Positions 8,943 through 16,667 of a stretch of 64,000 nt of DNA are shown here, piece after piece. Positions within the stretch are counted from its first letter, which is position 1. Each line of letters opens with the position of its first letter. This stretch comes from Lachnoclostridium sp. An131 (GTDB lineage Bacteria > Bacillota > Clostridia > Lachnospirales > Lachnospiraceae). A model generated the notes under the pieces. The model did not search any database. It was not told the origin of the DNA and was given only the letters and a program-made list of their open reading frames with translations. The position numbers were made by a program, and so were the translations under genes. Where the stretch lies: NCBI RefSeq assembly GCF_002160825.1, contig NZ_NFLI01000001.1, forward strand, positions 248,001 to 312,000, written 5' to 3'.

Positions 8943-11900
8943 GTACCTACAGATGCAGCCAGTGCGGCTGCCGCATCGAAGTGGCGGAGGGAACGAAGAT
9001 AGGAACCTGTCCGGCCTGTCAGGCTGTTTTCGTCCTGCCAAACCAGTTTGCCCAGAAGGAAAACCTGTATCTTCTGGCCTCTGATGCCCGCCACAGCGGC
9101 AATTATGACATGGCGATGAATTATTACGGGCGGATCCTTAAAGTAGACGGGGCGGAGCCGGAAGCCAACTGGGGCTACCTTTTGAGCAAATACGGCGTAG
9201 AGATCTCCGAGAGTGCCCTGGACTATGGCGGCGTGCTCTTCCACCGGGTGGAGCACAGCTCGTTCTTAAAGGATCCGGCCTATGAAAAGATGATGACCTA
9301 TGTGCCAAAGGCAGCCAGGCATTACTATGAGGGAACGGCCCGGGACATCGATCTCCAGCACAGGAAGCTGATGGCGGTATCCAAGGCAATGGAGGCTCCG
9401 GATATCTGCATCGACTGCACGGCGGCTCCCGGAAGCGAGGACTACCTTCTGTCCGTACAGATCGGCAAAGCCCTGGAGGACGCCGGCTACCGGATCTTCC
9501 ATCCGGCCATGCTGGCAAATGTGGACAGAAGGGATCTGAACATCTATGAGATGGCCGCCGCTGAGAAGGCGGAAGCCATGCTGGTAGTCATGACACCGAA
9601 GACGGATCGGGAGGACGCCCGGTTCCAGGCCGTATGGCGAAGATTCTTAGCCTACCGCAGGCAGGACGCAGGCCGTAAGATGCTGTCCGTCTTCCGGGGA
9701 ATGCGCCCGGAGGATCTGCCGCTGGAGCTGCAGCCACTGCAGTCTGTCGCCTGTGAGGGAAGCGATTTCCAGAACCGGATTGTGACAGAAATCAACCGGA
9801 TGTTCGGCCGCCAGAACCGTTCCTCCGATTTGGTTCGAAAGAACCTGGAGCTTCTGCGGGAAGGGCAGGAGGCTCTGGCCGGAGGGGCTTATGGGAAGGC
9901 CGCGCAGCGCTTCCGTGAGGCTGCGGCAAACGACGGGGAGGAGTACCGGGCCCACTGGGGGCTGGTCTGCGCCCTGACAAAGAACCTGAAAACGCCTGCG
10001 CTTTCCGACGAGCTTGACCAGAGCTTCCGGAGAGCCCTGCAGTTCGCGGATAAGGCGGCCAGGGAGAAATATACCCAGAGCATGACGGCCCTGATGGCCC
10101 AGGCCGCGTGGAGCGCGTTCCTTAAAATCACCGGAAATCTCCAGGATTACCAGAAGGAAACGGATGCGGAGACAAAAAAGGCAGAGGAGCGGGTGAAGCT
10201 CTACCTTCCGGCTTTCGACAGCCGCTTCCAGGAGCTGGAGGACTGGCACACAGGCGCGGCGCGTCAGCGGGAGCTGGACGCGGTGCGCGCGGCCTATGAG
10301 AGGCGGGACACGGCGGCGGAGCCCTTGTTCGCGGAACAGGAAAAGCTTGAGTACGCCTACAAAAACACGGCGCTCAGCCATTCGAAGCTCCTGGATGACG
10401 GGAAGCTGCGGGGCTTCCTGCTGGAGCTTTCCCTGATAGCCGCAGTGGCTTCCTACATGCTGCTGCTGTGGAATTTCCGCTATACGACCGGATACACGAC
10501 AGGCTTTTATAAGGTATCCGCCTGGCTTTTTGCAGCATCTCTGGCAGGTATCGTCCTATGGGCGGTATTTGTGGCGGACAGATATTTCCGGATGAAGGTG
10601 CTGCTGGGCGGGGCTATCGCAGCTGTCATTCTATACTATTTTTCCAGGGACCATATCCGGATTTTCCAGCTGGTTCTGCTGCTGGCTCCAGTGATTCTGC
10701 TGCTGGCGGAACGTATTATGATGATTGTGCTGTCCGGCAATGAGAGGGGCGCTTATGAGATGAAGCAGAAGGCAGCCATGGCTGTGGCGGAGATGGAGAA
10801 ACGGATTGCGGCCTCCTACCAGACAGCCATGGAAAAGGTTTACGCGAAGTATAAGCTTCCCAAGGGAGAGATACCGTCCTTTACAGTCTCTCACTCAGAG
10901 CATTACAGCGGAATCAGCGGTTATAAGAAGCCGGCTTCGCCGTTAAGCTATGCGGTATGCACGCTGGCATTTTTCGCAGTCTTGATCGGCGCGGTGACAG
11001 CGGTGAATAATTTTATGTATGCTTCCGGCTGGAATCATATCACCAAGGTGTCCTGCCGCTATTACCATGTGGTAGGCCTGAAGGAGGACGGGACGGCTAA
11101 GGCGAACGGATGGAACGATGCAGGCCAGTGCGAGGTTTCTGACTGGGAGAATCTCGTGGATGTGGGTGCGGGCCGCTATTACAGCGCAGGGCTTACCAGT
11201 GACGGGCGGGTTCTCATCGCCGGACTGGAGGGCCAGGATGAAAGTATCCGGGAGGCGGAAGCGTGGACGGATATCCAGGCCATCAGCGTGGGAGGCTACC
11301 ATATCGTGGGCTTAAAAAGCGACGGAACTGTCGTCTCGGCAGGAGCAAATGAGTGGGGCGAAAACGAGGTGTCTGACTGGAGCGGTGTGATTCAGATTCA
11401 GGCAGTCTCTGACAACAATCTGGAACAGACCTATGGCTTGTGCTCGGACGGCCGGGTGCTGATCGCGGGCGGCGGCTCAGATTACGACAGTATTAAGCGG
11501 TATGTGAACGACCATTATGGACCGGGAGAGGGACAGATTTACGGAACGGAGCTCTACGGCTTTACCGCCTCAATTATGGTACGGGCCCGGGACGGCAGCC
11601 TGAACGGAATCGGGAACGACGGCTACAAGCAGCTCTCTCAGGCCCAGGAGTGGAACGGTCCGGAGATTACGAAGCTGTGCACCTCCTCGGGAGTAGCCAC
11701 TCTTGGCCTGAAGGCTGACGGCACGGTGCTCTGCGGCGGAAACAATCTGGTCATCCGTGACGCGGTCAGCGGCTGGACGGATATCACGGATATTACGGTT
11801 GCCACAGGCTTTGCCATGGGCTTAAAGAGCGACGGCACCGTGGTGGCAGCAGGAAGCAACGGCTCGAACCAGCTTGCTGTGGAGGACTGGAAGCATATCG

Positions 11901-12052
11901 CATCCATCAGTGCAGGGGATCTGAATTCTTATGGAATCCAGGAGAACGGCAAGGTTGAGGCGGCCGGAAACGCTCTTGCGGGGCTTACCTACCTGAAGGC
12001 AAGGAGTCCTCTTGGAGTGCTGAGATTCTGGTACAGCGCGCTGAAATGGTAG
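8939..12052 (+). CDS. Zinc-ribbon/TPR/TIR-like membrane protein with RCC1-like propeller
   Basis: 1037 aa, overlapping the previous gene in ATGA. N-terminal zinc ribbon (C6, C9, C24, C27), TPR-like region (about 40-130), degenerate TIR-like domain (about 153-290, from DICIDCTAAPGS), helical repeats (about 305-480), four membrane helices (about 494-511, 524-547, 553-568, 574-597), a charged segment, and a fifth helix at about 670-692. Residues about 697-1020 are an RCC1-like propeller with repeats such as VVGLKEDGTAKANG, IVGLKSDGTVVSAG and AMGLKSDGTVVAAG. Five passes with a cytoplasmic N-terminus put the propeller outside. Where the catalytic Glu should be, the sequence reads AVWRRFLAYR, so NADase activity is unlikely. 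It ends the operon; no T-run terminator follows. Confidence 0.82.
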   Translation: MSTYRCSQCGCRIEVAEGTKIGTCPACQAVFVLPNQFAQKENLYLLASDARHSGNYDMAMNYYGRILKVDGAEPEANWGYLLSKYGVEISESALDYGGVLFHRVEHSSFLKDPAYEKMMTYVPKAARHYYEGTARDIDLQHRKLMAVSKAMEAPDICIDCTAAPGSEDYLLSVQIGKALEDAGYRIFHPAMLANVDRRDLNIYEMAAAEKAEAMLVVMTPKTDREDARFQAVWRRFLAYRRQDAGRKMLSVFRGMRPEDLPLELQPLQSVACEGSDFQNRIVTEINRMFGRQNRSSDLVRKNLELLREGQEALAGGAYGKAAQRFREAAANDGEEYRAHWGLVCALTKNLKTPALSDELDQSFRRALQFADKAAREKYTQSMTALMAQAAWSAFLKITGNLQDYQKETDAETKKAEERVKLYLPAFDSRFQELEDWHTGAARQRELDAVRAAYERRDTAAEPLFAEQEKLEYAYKNTALSHSKLLDDGKLRGFLLELSLIAAVASYMLLLWNFRYTTGYTTGFYKVSAWLFAASLAGIVLWAVFVADRYFRMKVLLGGAIAAVILYYFSRDHIRIFQLVLLLAPVILLLAERIMMIVLSGNERGAYEMKQKAAMAVAEMEKRIAASYQTAMEKVYAKYKLPKGEIPSFTVSHSEHYSGISGYKKPASPLSYAVCTLAFFAVLIGAVTAVNNFMYASGWNHITKVSCRYYHVVGLKEDGTAKANGWNDAGQCEVSDWENLVDVGAGRYYSAGLTSDGRVLIAGLEGQDESIREAEAWTDIQAISVGGYHIVGLKSDGTVVSAGANEWGENEVSDWSGVIQIQAVSDNNLEQTYGLCSDGRVLIAGGGSDYDSIKRYVNDHYGPGEGQIYGTELYGFTASIMVRARDGSLNGIGNDGYKQLSQAQEWNGPEITKLCTSSGVATLGLKADGTVLCGGNNLVIRDAVSGWTDITDITVATGFAMGLKSDGTVVAAGSNGSNQLAVEDWKHIASISAGDLNSYGIQENGKVEAAGNALAGLTYLKARSPLGVLRFWYSALKW

Positions 12053-12092
12053 ATAAAATTGCTGAAAATATCTGGATTCAGATGGCATTTTA

Positions 12093-12101
12093 TGGTACAA
12101 T
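12093..12101 (+). promoter_or_regulatory. Extended -10 promoter before the zinc-finger/JAMM genes
   Basis: TGGTACAAT is an extended -10 element (TGn plus TACAAT at 12096-12101); the -35 region (TGGATT, 12073-12078) is poor. It lies 30 nt before the small zinc-finger gene, so that gene and its followers can be expressed apart from the TIR operon. Confidence 0.45.
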
Positions 12102-12131
12102 AAGACAAAAATGAAAAGGAGGACAAAGAGG

Positions 12132-12326
12132 ATGGGCGCTATGAAAGGAATCCCGCTGGGAAGATTCCGTATGGCTTCAAAATGTTATATCTGCAAAGGA
12201 ACAGGGCTGGATATTTGTCCCCGGTGCAATGGAAACAAAAAATTCAATGGCGAAACATGTCCGGAATGTAACGGCAGGGGGATTGTCAAGTGCTATGCCT
12301 GCGGCGGGAGAGGAATCATAGATTAA
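12132..12326 (+). CDS. Small DnaJ-type zinc-finger protein
   Basis: 64 aa from the ATG at 12132, chosen because AAAGGAGG (12115-12122) sits 9 nt upstream; an ATG at 12111 overlaps that ribosome site. Nearly the whole protein is four CxxC modules (CYICKGTG, CPRCNGNK, CPECNGRG, CYACGGRG), the CxxCxGxG pattern of the DnaJ cysteine-rich domain, which binds two zinc ions and helps hold unfolded protein. There is no J domain and no other domain. It lies just before a JAMM peptidase gene on the same strand. The fold is clear; the function is unknown. Confidence 0.75.
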   Translation: MGAMKGIPLGRFRMASKCYICKGTGLDICPRCNGNKKFNGETCPECNGRGIVKCYACGGRGIID

Positions 12327-12341
12327 GCTTAAGGGGGAGTT

Positions 12342-12428
12342 ATGAAGGTTCGGATTAAGGAATATGGGGTAAAAAAATGGCTCGTTCCGGCAGGAAGATT
12401 CCGCGGCGGACGGATGGTGCGCATTTGA
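12342..12428 (+). CDS. Possible 28-residue peptide ending in an RGG-containing tail
   Basis: An ATG frame at 12342-12428 has AAGGGGGAG just upstream (spacing short) and encodes a very basic 28-residue peptide beginning MKVRIKEYGVKKW and ending FRGGRMVRI. It overlaps the JAMM gene in another frame, and its TGA (12426-12428) overlaps a TTG codon of that gene at 12425. It may be a real leader peptide that couples translation, or chance. I recognise no family. Confidence 0.25.
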   Translation: MKVRIKEYGVKKWLVPAGRFRGGRMVRI

Positions 12429-12889
12429 AACTCATAAATTATTCCATCTCCATGCGGGCGCAAACCGCAATGAACAATGAGCTGCGCCGGTTTCCAGAGA
12501 CAGAAACCGGCGGCTTATTATTAGGCTATTCCGATGCAAAGAGGGGCGTTCAGATACTGGAAGCAACGGATGGAGGGTATCTGAATGTGCTTCATGAAGA
12601 AGCTGCGTTTGAATATGACATTCCGTATGTAGAGCATATTTGTACAATTCTTTCGGAGCTCTATACCCCTCCGCTGGACATTGTTGGCGTGTGGCACAAG
12701 CATAACAGTATTTCAGAAATTCCATTTTCACTGTCCGATGAAAACATACACAGGCAGCTGGTGGAAAATATGCCGTACCCCTGCGTGTCGGTTCTGTTTG
12801 AAAAAACGGATACGTTAGGTGAAAAGCACGAGGAATACAAGATGCGCATTTTTGAATTGACATCATCCGGTTATTTTGATATCAGTTGA
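12377..12889 (+). CDS. JAMM/MPN (JAB) family metallopeptidase
   Basis: 170 aa. The protein carries the JAMM zinc-site set: E43 in ETETGGLLLGY, H107 and H109 in VWHKHN, then S118 and D121 in FSLSDE. The canonical spacing is HxHx7Sx2D; here one more residue separates H109 and S118. JAMM enzymes cut isopeptide or peptide bonds after ubiquitin-like proteins, and bacterial ones occur in ubiquitin-like and defence operons or remove cysteine-linked groups. No E1- or E2-like gene is visible nearby. ATG at 12377 has GGGG 7 nt upstream; the alternative TTG at 12425 would give 154 residues and still keep the domain. Family is fairly sure, substrate unknown. Confidence 0.75.
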   Translation: MARSGRKIPRRTDGAHLKLINYSISMRAQTAMNNELRRFPETETGGLLLGYSDAKRGVQILEATDGGYLNVLHEEAAFEYDIPYVEHICTILSELYTPPLDIVGVWHKHNSISEIPFSLSDENIHRQLVENMPYPCVSVLFEKTDTLGEKHEEYKMRIFELTSSGYFDIS

Positions 12890-12894
12890 TAATG

Positions 12895-12922
12895 GCGCCG
12901 GTGTCCCTTGGGACACCGGCGC
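12895..12922. terminator. Perfect 13-bp hairpin after the JAMM gene
   Basis: GCGCCGGTGTCCC (12895-12907) and GGGACACCGGCGC (12910-12922) pair perfectly around a TT loop, 6 nt after the JAMM stop codon. No T-run follows on either strand, so it is at best a non-canonical terminator or a 3'-end stabiliser. Confidence 0.45.
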
Positions 12923-12967
12923 TGCCCATGAAAAAAAGGAGGAAGAGCCAGGGCGTCACAGGAATGG

Positions 12968-13583
12968 ATGAAGCAGTACGAAGCACAAAAGGAAAAGCTG
13001 GAGTGTAAGATCGATCTGGAAGCCTATTTTACAGAAAAGGAAATCAAAGGAACGAAGATCGATCAGATGGAAATCGGAATGGTTTCCTTTCCCACTGGTA
13101 CGGTGGTGGCCTGCGATCCCCTTGTGGAGCTGGGAGAGGCCAGTCCCTATCTCCAGACGGTGCCTGCCGGAATCTATCCGGTATCTATCTGTGTGGCCCT
13201 CAGCGAAAAGTATGGAGACCGCTATGCCTGCGTCAAGGTGGCTGTCAGCGGAGAAAAGCCGGTCCGGTATGAGCTGTATTGCAGACGGAAGGACCCAGGA
13301 GGCCTTCCGAAAATACTGGGAGCAGCGGGAGGACGAGGATGAGGACATTGATCTCTACAACGATCTGTTTGACGATCTGCTGGCGGAAAGCTATGAGAAG
13401 AGCCCCAGGTATCAGCGGGAGGGCGGCGACTGGCTGAACTGGACGGTGCCGGGGACAGATTTAAGCTTTCCTATTTTCACTTCCGGCTGGGGAGACGGCG
13501 TGTATCCCTGCTATTTTGGATACGACGCGGAAGGCAGGATCTGCGGCCTGTACATTCACTTCATAGATATTGAAAGATATTGA
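12968..13583 (+). pseudogene. DUF4241 family gene broken by an internal deletion/frameshift
   Basis: Two overlapping frames together make one DUF4241-like protein. The first (from ATG 12968) gives the N-terminal part with TGTVVACDPLVELG and TVPAGIYPVSICVALSE, and goes out of frame just after KPVRYEL. The second resumes in another frame with GMSCIAD, then TQEAFRKYWEQR, DIDLYNDLFDDLLAES and the C-terminal TSGWGDGVYPCYFGYD. In intact relatives a short segment with a VDAG motif separates the RYEL and C-I-A-D parts; here they are fused at about 13262-13285. The loss of roughly 20 codons plus a frame change is the simplest reading. The ribosome site (12938-12942) is also too far from ATG 12968, which suggests decay at the 5' end. 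Confidence 0.7.
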
Positions 13584-13609
13584 AATAGAACTCGCAAATG
13601 AAGCGGGCT

Positions 13610-13680
13610 GTCTGCTCCCAGGCAGACAGAACAGGAAAAGCAGCGTGTACTGGTTTGAAGGTACATGCTGCTTTTCCTGT
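13610..13680. terminator. Two consecutive hairpins after the DUF4241 remnant
   Basis: GTCTGC (13610-13615) pairs with GCAGAC (13622-13627). A longer stem pairs 13631-13650 (begins ACAGGAAAAG) with 13661-13680 (ends CTTTTCCTGT), about 19 of 20 positions around a 10-nt loop. The T-run lies inside the stem, not after it. It probably ends transcription just before the next promoter. Confidence 0.4.
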
Positions 13681-13708
13681 TGAGGGGCGCCCGTAAGTCT
13701 GGTATAAT
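13680..13708 (+). promoter_or_regulatory. Sigma-A promoter
   Basis: TTGAGG (13680-13685), 17 nt, TATAAT (13703-13708), upstream of the membrane protein gene at 13731. Confidence 0.65.
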
Positions 13709-13730
13709 GATAAAAACAGGACTGGGGTAA

Positions 13731-14174
13731 TTGGGGTATGTGGATTTGCCGGTTTTATGCCGGCTGTATGGGGTGGAAGGATTGAAAATAAAGATTTACA
13801 GCTGGAAAAAGCTTTTGGTGTCAGTTCTTATCGGCGGGATAGAACTGGCGTACGTGCTGGCAGAACTGTTCCGGGGCAGAATAAGTATGCTGCTGTGGGG
13901 GTTCATCATTGGATCTCTGATTTGCCGGGGAGTTTACGAATCAGTCACAGAACAGGGCTTCCGCAGGGGGAAAGCCCATGACGAACGGGTGAGGCAGATA
14001 TACCGGAACCGGTTTGGAAGATTCGGGAGGGTGATGGAATGGAGCCCGGCAATTACCATGCTTTTGCTGCTTCTTCTGGCTCTCGCGCCGGTTCCTGTAT
14101 GGGTTCGCATAACCGGCCTTCTGATGGAGCTGATCTATCTGATATGGCTTGCTGTAGTCACACGAAGGGATTAA
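13731..14174 (+). CDS. Small membrane protein of unknown function
   Basis: Up to 147 aa. The start is uncertain: TTG at 13731, GTG at 13740 and TTG at 13782 are all in frame, none with an ideal ribosome site. Hydrophobic stretches are visible at about residues 28-46, 51-67, 103-120 and 124-142, with a charged cytoplasmic-looking loop between (EQGFRRGKAHDERVRQIYRNR). This is a two-plus-two helix arrangement seen in several uncharacterised Clostridia proteins. It has its own promoter and precedes an acetyltransferase gene by about 40 nt. I recognise no family or catalytic motif. Confidence 0.6.
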   Translation: MGYVDLPVLCRLYGVEGLKIKIYSWKKLLVSVLIGGIELAYVLAELFRGRISMLLWGFIIGSLICRGVYESVTEQGFRRGKAHDERVRQIYRNRFGRFGRVMEWSPAITMLLLLLLALAPVPVWVRITGLLMELIYLIWLAVVTRRD

Positions 14175-14213
14175 AAAAATACGGAAAACAAATTCAGAAT
14201 GAGGAGTAGGAAT

Positions 14214-14849
14214 ATGATAACAATACGGAATGAAGAACCGTCGGATTATCAGGAAGTAGAGAAACTGACAAGAAGGGCATTTTATAATATGTATGTTCCG
14301 GGCTGTATGGAGCATTACCTGGTTCATATTATGCGCGGGCATGAGGATTTTATCCCGGAGCTGGACTTTGTGCTGGAGCTTGACGGCAGGATTGTGGGAA
14401 ATATCATGTACACGAAAGCCCGCCTGGTTGACGAGGCTGGAGAGGAAAAGGAGATTCTGACCTTCGGTCCGGTTTCTGTCGATCCGGAATATCAGCGCAG
14501 AGGCTATGGAAGGATGCTCATGGAGCATTCCTTCGAGAAGGCAAAGGAAATGGGATATGATGTGATCGTGATCGTCGGCAGTCCCGCGAATTATGTGGGC
14601 CGCGGCTTCAAAAGCTGCAAGAAATACAATGTCTGCCTGGAAAATGGAAAATTTCCGGCGGCGATGATGGTGAAGGAGCTCGTTCCCGAAGCCCTGGACG
14701 GAAGAAAATGGGCCTATTATGACAGCCCCGTCATGGCTGTCAGCGAGGAAGAGGCCCGGCGCTATGACGACACGCTGGAGAAGATGGAAAAGAAATACCA
14801 GCCAAGCCAGGACGAATTTTATATCATGAGCCAGGCTTTTTTGGAATAA
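14214..14849 (+). CDS. GNAT family N-acetyltransferase
   Basis: 211 aa from ATG 14214; AGGAG at 14202-14206 lies 7 nt before it, whereas the in-frame ATG at 14199 overlaps that site. The GNAT fold is shown by the strand LTFGPVSVDPEYQRRGYGR, whose Q-R-R-G-Y-G is the acetyl-CoA pyrophosphate-binding motif A, followed by the helix MLMEHSFEKAKEMGYDVIV. The family is related to predicted YhbS-type acetyltransferases, which transfer an acetyl group to a small molecule or protein N-terminus. The substrate cannot be told from sequence. It is followed 48 nt later by a VOC protein on the same strand. Confidence 0.85.
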   Translation: MITIRNEEPSDYQEVEKLTRRAFYNMYVPGCMEHYLVHIMRGHEDFIPELDFVLELDGRIVGNIMYTKARLVDEAGEEKEILTFGPVSVDPEYQRRGYGRMLMEHSFEKAKEMGYDVIVIVGSPANYVGRGFKSCKKYNVCLENGKFPAAMMVKELVPEALDGRKWAYYDSPVMAVSEEEARRYDDTLEKMEKKYQPSQDEFYIMSQAFLE

Positions 14850-14897
14850 GGCTGGATTCAGGAAATTTGAAGAGGACAGGAGCCGGAGGAGCAGAGA

Positions 14898-15281
14898 ATG
14901 AGGATAGAACATATTGCAATGTATGTAAATGATCTGGAAAAAGCAAAGGATTTTTTCGTAAAGTATTTCGGAGCCGTCCCTAATGAAGGATATCACAATA
15001 AAAACACGGATTTCCGTTCCTATTTCCTTTCCTTTGACGACGGAGCCAGGCTGGAGATTATGACGCGCCCTGAGATGGAGGACATGGAAAAAACACCGGC
15101 CAGGACGGGGCTTATCCATATTGCTTTCAGCGTGGGGAGTAAAGAAAGGGTGGACGAGTTGACAGCAGAGCTGAAGGCGGAAGGATACGAGGTCCTGAGC
15201 GGCCCCCGGACTACAGGAGACGGGTATTATGAGAGCTGTGTCGTGGGAATAGAGGGAAACCAGATAGAGATCACGGTGTAG
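14898..15281 (+). CDS. VOC (glyoxalase/bleomycin-resistance) superfamily protein
   Basis: 127 aa with the paired beta-alpha-beta units of the VOC superfamily: IEHIAMYVNDLEKAKDFF at the start and LIHIAFSVGSKERVDEL at mid-protein, ending in VVGIEGNQIEITV. Candidate metal ligands are H5, E54 (in ARLEIM), H75 and the late Glu, which is the usual H/E-H-E quartet. Members are lyases, isomerases, dioxygenases or drug binders, so the reaction is open; it resembles generic Firmicutes lactoylglutathione-lyase-like proteins. AGGAGCAGAGA precedes the ATG. Confidence 0.82.
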   Translation: MRIEHIAMYVNDLEKAKDFFVKYFGAVPNEGYHNKNTDFRSYFLSFDDGARLEIMTRPEMEDMEKTPARTGLIHIAFSVGSKERVDELTAELKAEGYEVLSGPRTTGDGYYESCVVGIEGNQIEITV

Positions 15282-15318
15282 GCGTATAAGGCCGCTGTCA
15301 CAGAAAGGGTGAATTGGG

Positions 15319-15570
15319 ATGAGCGAAAGAATCAAAACGCTCCTGGCTTCAGAAAAAACCATGAGAGCAGTAAATCTGTTCTTTCTGCTGTCCATGCTGA
15401 TTCCAGGGCTTGGAATTATCTATCTTGCCTATCTTCTCTGGATAGCTTACCTCGTCTATTTTATCAGGAGAACAGCCTCAAAGACTATAAAAATATGGAA
15501 CAGCCTGCTGATTGTTCTCGCTTCCTGCATGATAGCCGTAAATCTGTATTTTATGCTGCGTTCTGCCTGA
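15319..15570 (+). CDS. Small membrane protein
   Basis: 83 aa with three hydrophobic stretches (about residues 17-31, 33-49 and 60-79) separated by short charged turns (RRTASKTIK). It starts with a weak GGGTGAATTGGG ribosome site. No family is recognised. It lies 37 nt after the VOC gene and 65 nt before the ferredoxin gene on the same strand. Confidence 0.6.
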   Translation: MSERIKTLLASEKTMRAVNLFFLLSMLIPGLGIIYLAYLLWIAYLVYFIRRTASKTIKIWNSLLIVLASCMIAVNLYFMLRSA

Positions 15571-15635
15571 ATAGAGAAAGAACAGTGCTGCGTGCCGGCA
15601 GTAATAAAGCCTGAGAGCCGGAGAGGAGAAAAGAT

Positions 15636-16418
15636 ATGATATTACATAGTGTATATTTCAGTGCAAAAGGAACTACAAAGCTCTGCGCGGACTGCATTGC
15701 GGACGGGCTGGGGCTGGAAAGAAAGGATTACGACTGGCTGACGGCTTCTGAGCCGGAGAAAACGGTGATTCCTGCAGAGGATGTCCTCCTGTTTTCGATG
15801 CCCATTTATGGAGGCTACATTCCCCATATGTGCGCAGAGCGCGCGGCCAGCCTGCAGGGGAACCATACGCCTGCGGTTATCGTGGCAGTGTATGGAAACC
15901 GCCACTATGACAATTCGCTGCTTCAGATGAAGGACCTTCTGGAAAAACAGGGCTTCAAGGTTATCGCGGCGGGCGCGTTTCTGGCAGAGCATTCTATCTT
16001 TACGACTGTGGCGGCGGGCCGGCCGGATGCGGATGACAGAGCGGCCATAAAGGAATTCGCGGAAAGGTGCGGACAGCTTCTGGCACAGAGGGAGCTGTGG
16101 GAAAGCCGCAGGATAGCGCTGCCGGGAAAGGCGGACTATGACGCTTCCTCCTTTAAGGGTGTGCCCTTTCATCCGGACGGGGATGAGAAATGCATCGGAT
16201 GCGGAAAATGTGTGCAGGTCTGTCCGCGGAAAGCCATAGACCGTGAGAATCCCCGTGAGACGAAGGCCGAGCTGTGTATTTCCTGCGGAGCCTGCATCCG
16301 CGTCTGTCCGGAGAAGGCAAGAGATTACCATGGGGAGGCTTACCTGGAGGCGCGTAAGGGATTTGAGGAGAAGTGCGCGGCGTACAGAAGGCCGGAGACG
16401 TACTATATTACCGATTGA
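15636..16418 (+). CDS. EFR1-type ferredoxin (flavodoxin-like domain plus two 4Fe-4S clusters)
   Basis: 260 aa. The first 170 residues resemble a flavodoxin: YFSAKGTTKLCADCIADGL replaces the usual phosphate loop, and FSMPIYGGYIP and VAVYGNRHYDN follow. The last third holds two ferredoxin motifs, CIGCGKCVQVCP and CISCGACIRVCP, giving eight cysteines for two 4Fe-4S clusters. Proteins of this layout are electron carriers of anaerobes. The partner enzyme is not indicated by the neighbours. GAGAGGAGAAAAG precedes the ATG. The call is firm at family level. Confidence 0.87.
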   Translation: MILHSVYFSAKGTTKLCADCIADGLGLERKDYDWLTASEPEKTVIPAEDVLLFSMPIYGGYIPHMCAERAASLQGNHTPAVIVAVYGNRHYDNSLLQMKDLLEKQGFKVIAAGAFLAEHSIFTTVAAGRPDADDRAAIKEFAERCGQLLAQRELWESRRIALPGKADYDASSFKGVPFHPDGDEKCIGCGKCVQVCPRKAIDRENPRETKAELCISCGACIRVCPEKARDYHGEAYLEARKGFEEKCAAYRRPETYYITD

Positions 16419-16530
16419 GAAGAAGCCTGAAGAGGTGAAAAAACCCGGAGCATTTTGGGGCAGGGCTGCGGAGCTTCCGTAAAATCCGGCTTTACAGAGG
16501 CCAGATTTCCCGGAGGTTCCGCAAAAACCC

Positions 16531-16559
16531 TTGACAGCAGGCCGCCGCCGTGCTATTAT
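16531..16559 (+). promoter_or_regulatory. Strong sigma-A promoter of rpmG-secE-nusG
   Basis: TTGACA (16531-16536), 17 nt, TATTAT (16554-16559). It drives the ribosomal/secretion/transcription genes that follow. The transcript would begin near 16566, by a T-rich stretch (16579-16588). No tRNA gene is visible in the 249-nt gap 16419-16667. Confidence 0.8.
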
Positions 16560-16667
16560 GACATGGCGAATGGAAGTAGGCTTTTTTTTTATGCCTAAAA
16601 AACGGCAGTCCGGCCCGCAAGGATACCGGAATGCCTGCAAAAGTAAAAATAAGCGGAGGTGGAAGTC

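Noticed and set aside
12895-12922. Perfect 13-bp hairpin as a standard rho-independent terminator
   Set aside because: No T-run follows on either strand, so it is listed only as a probable non-canonical end. The hairpin at 61416-61445 has the same lack.
16419-16667. A tRNA gene before rpmG-secE, as found in many genomes
   Set aside because: No cloverleaf or T-loop (GTTCRA) sequence was found in this gap or elsewhere in the window.
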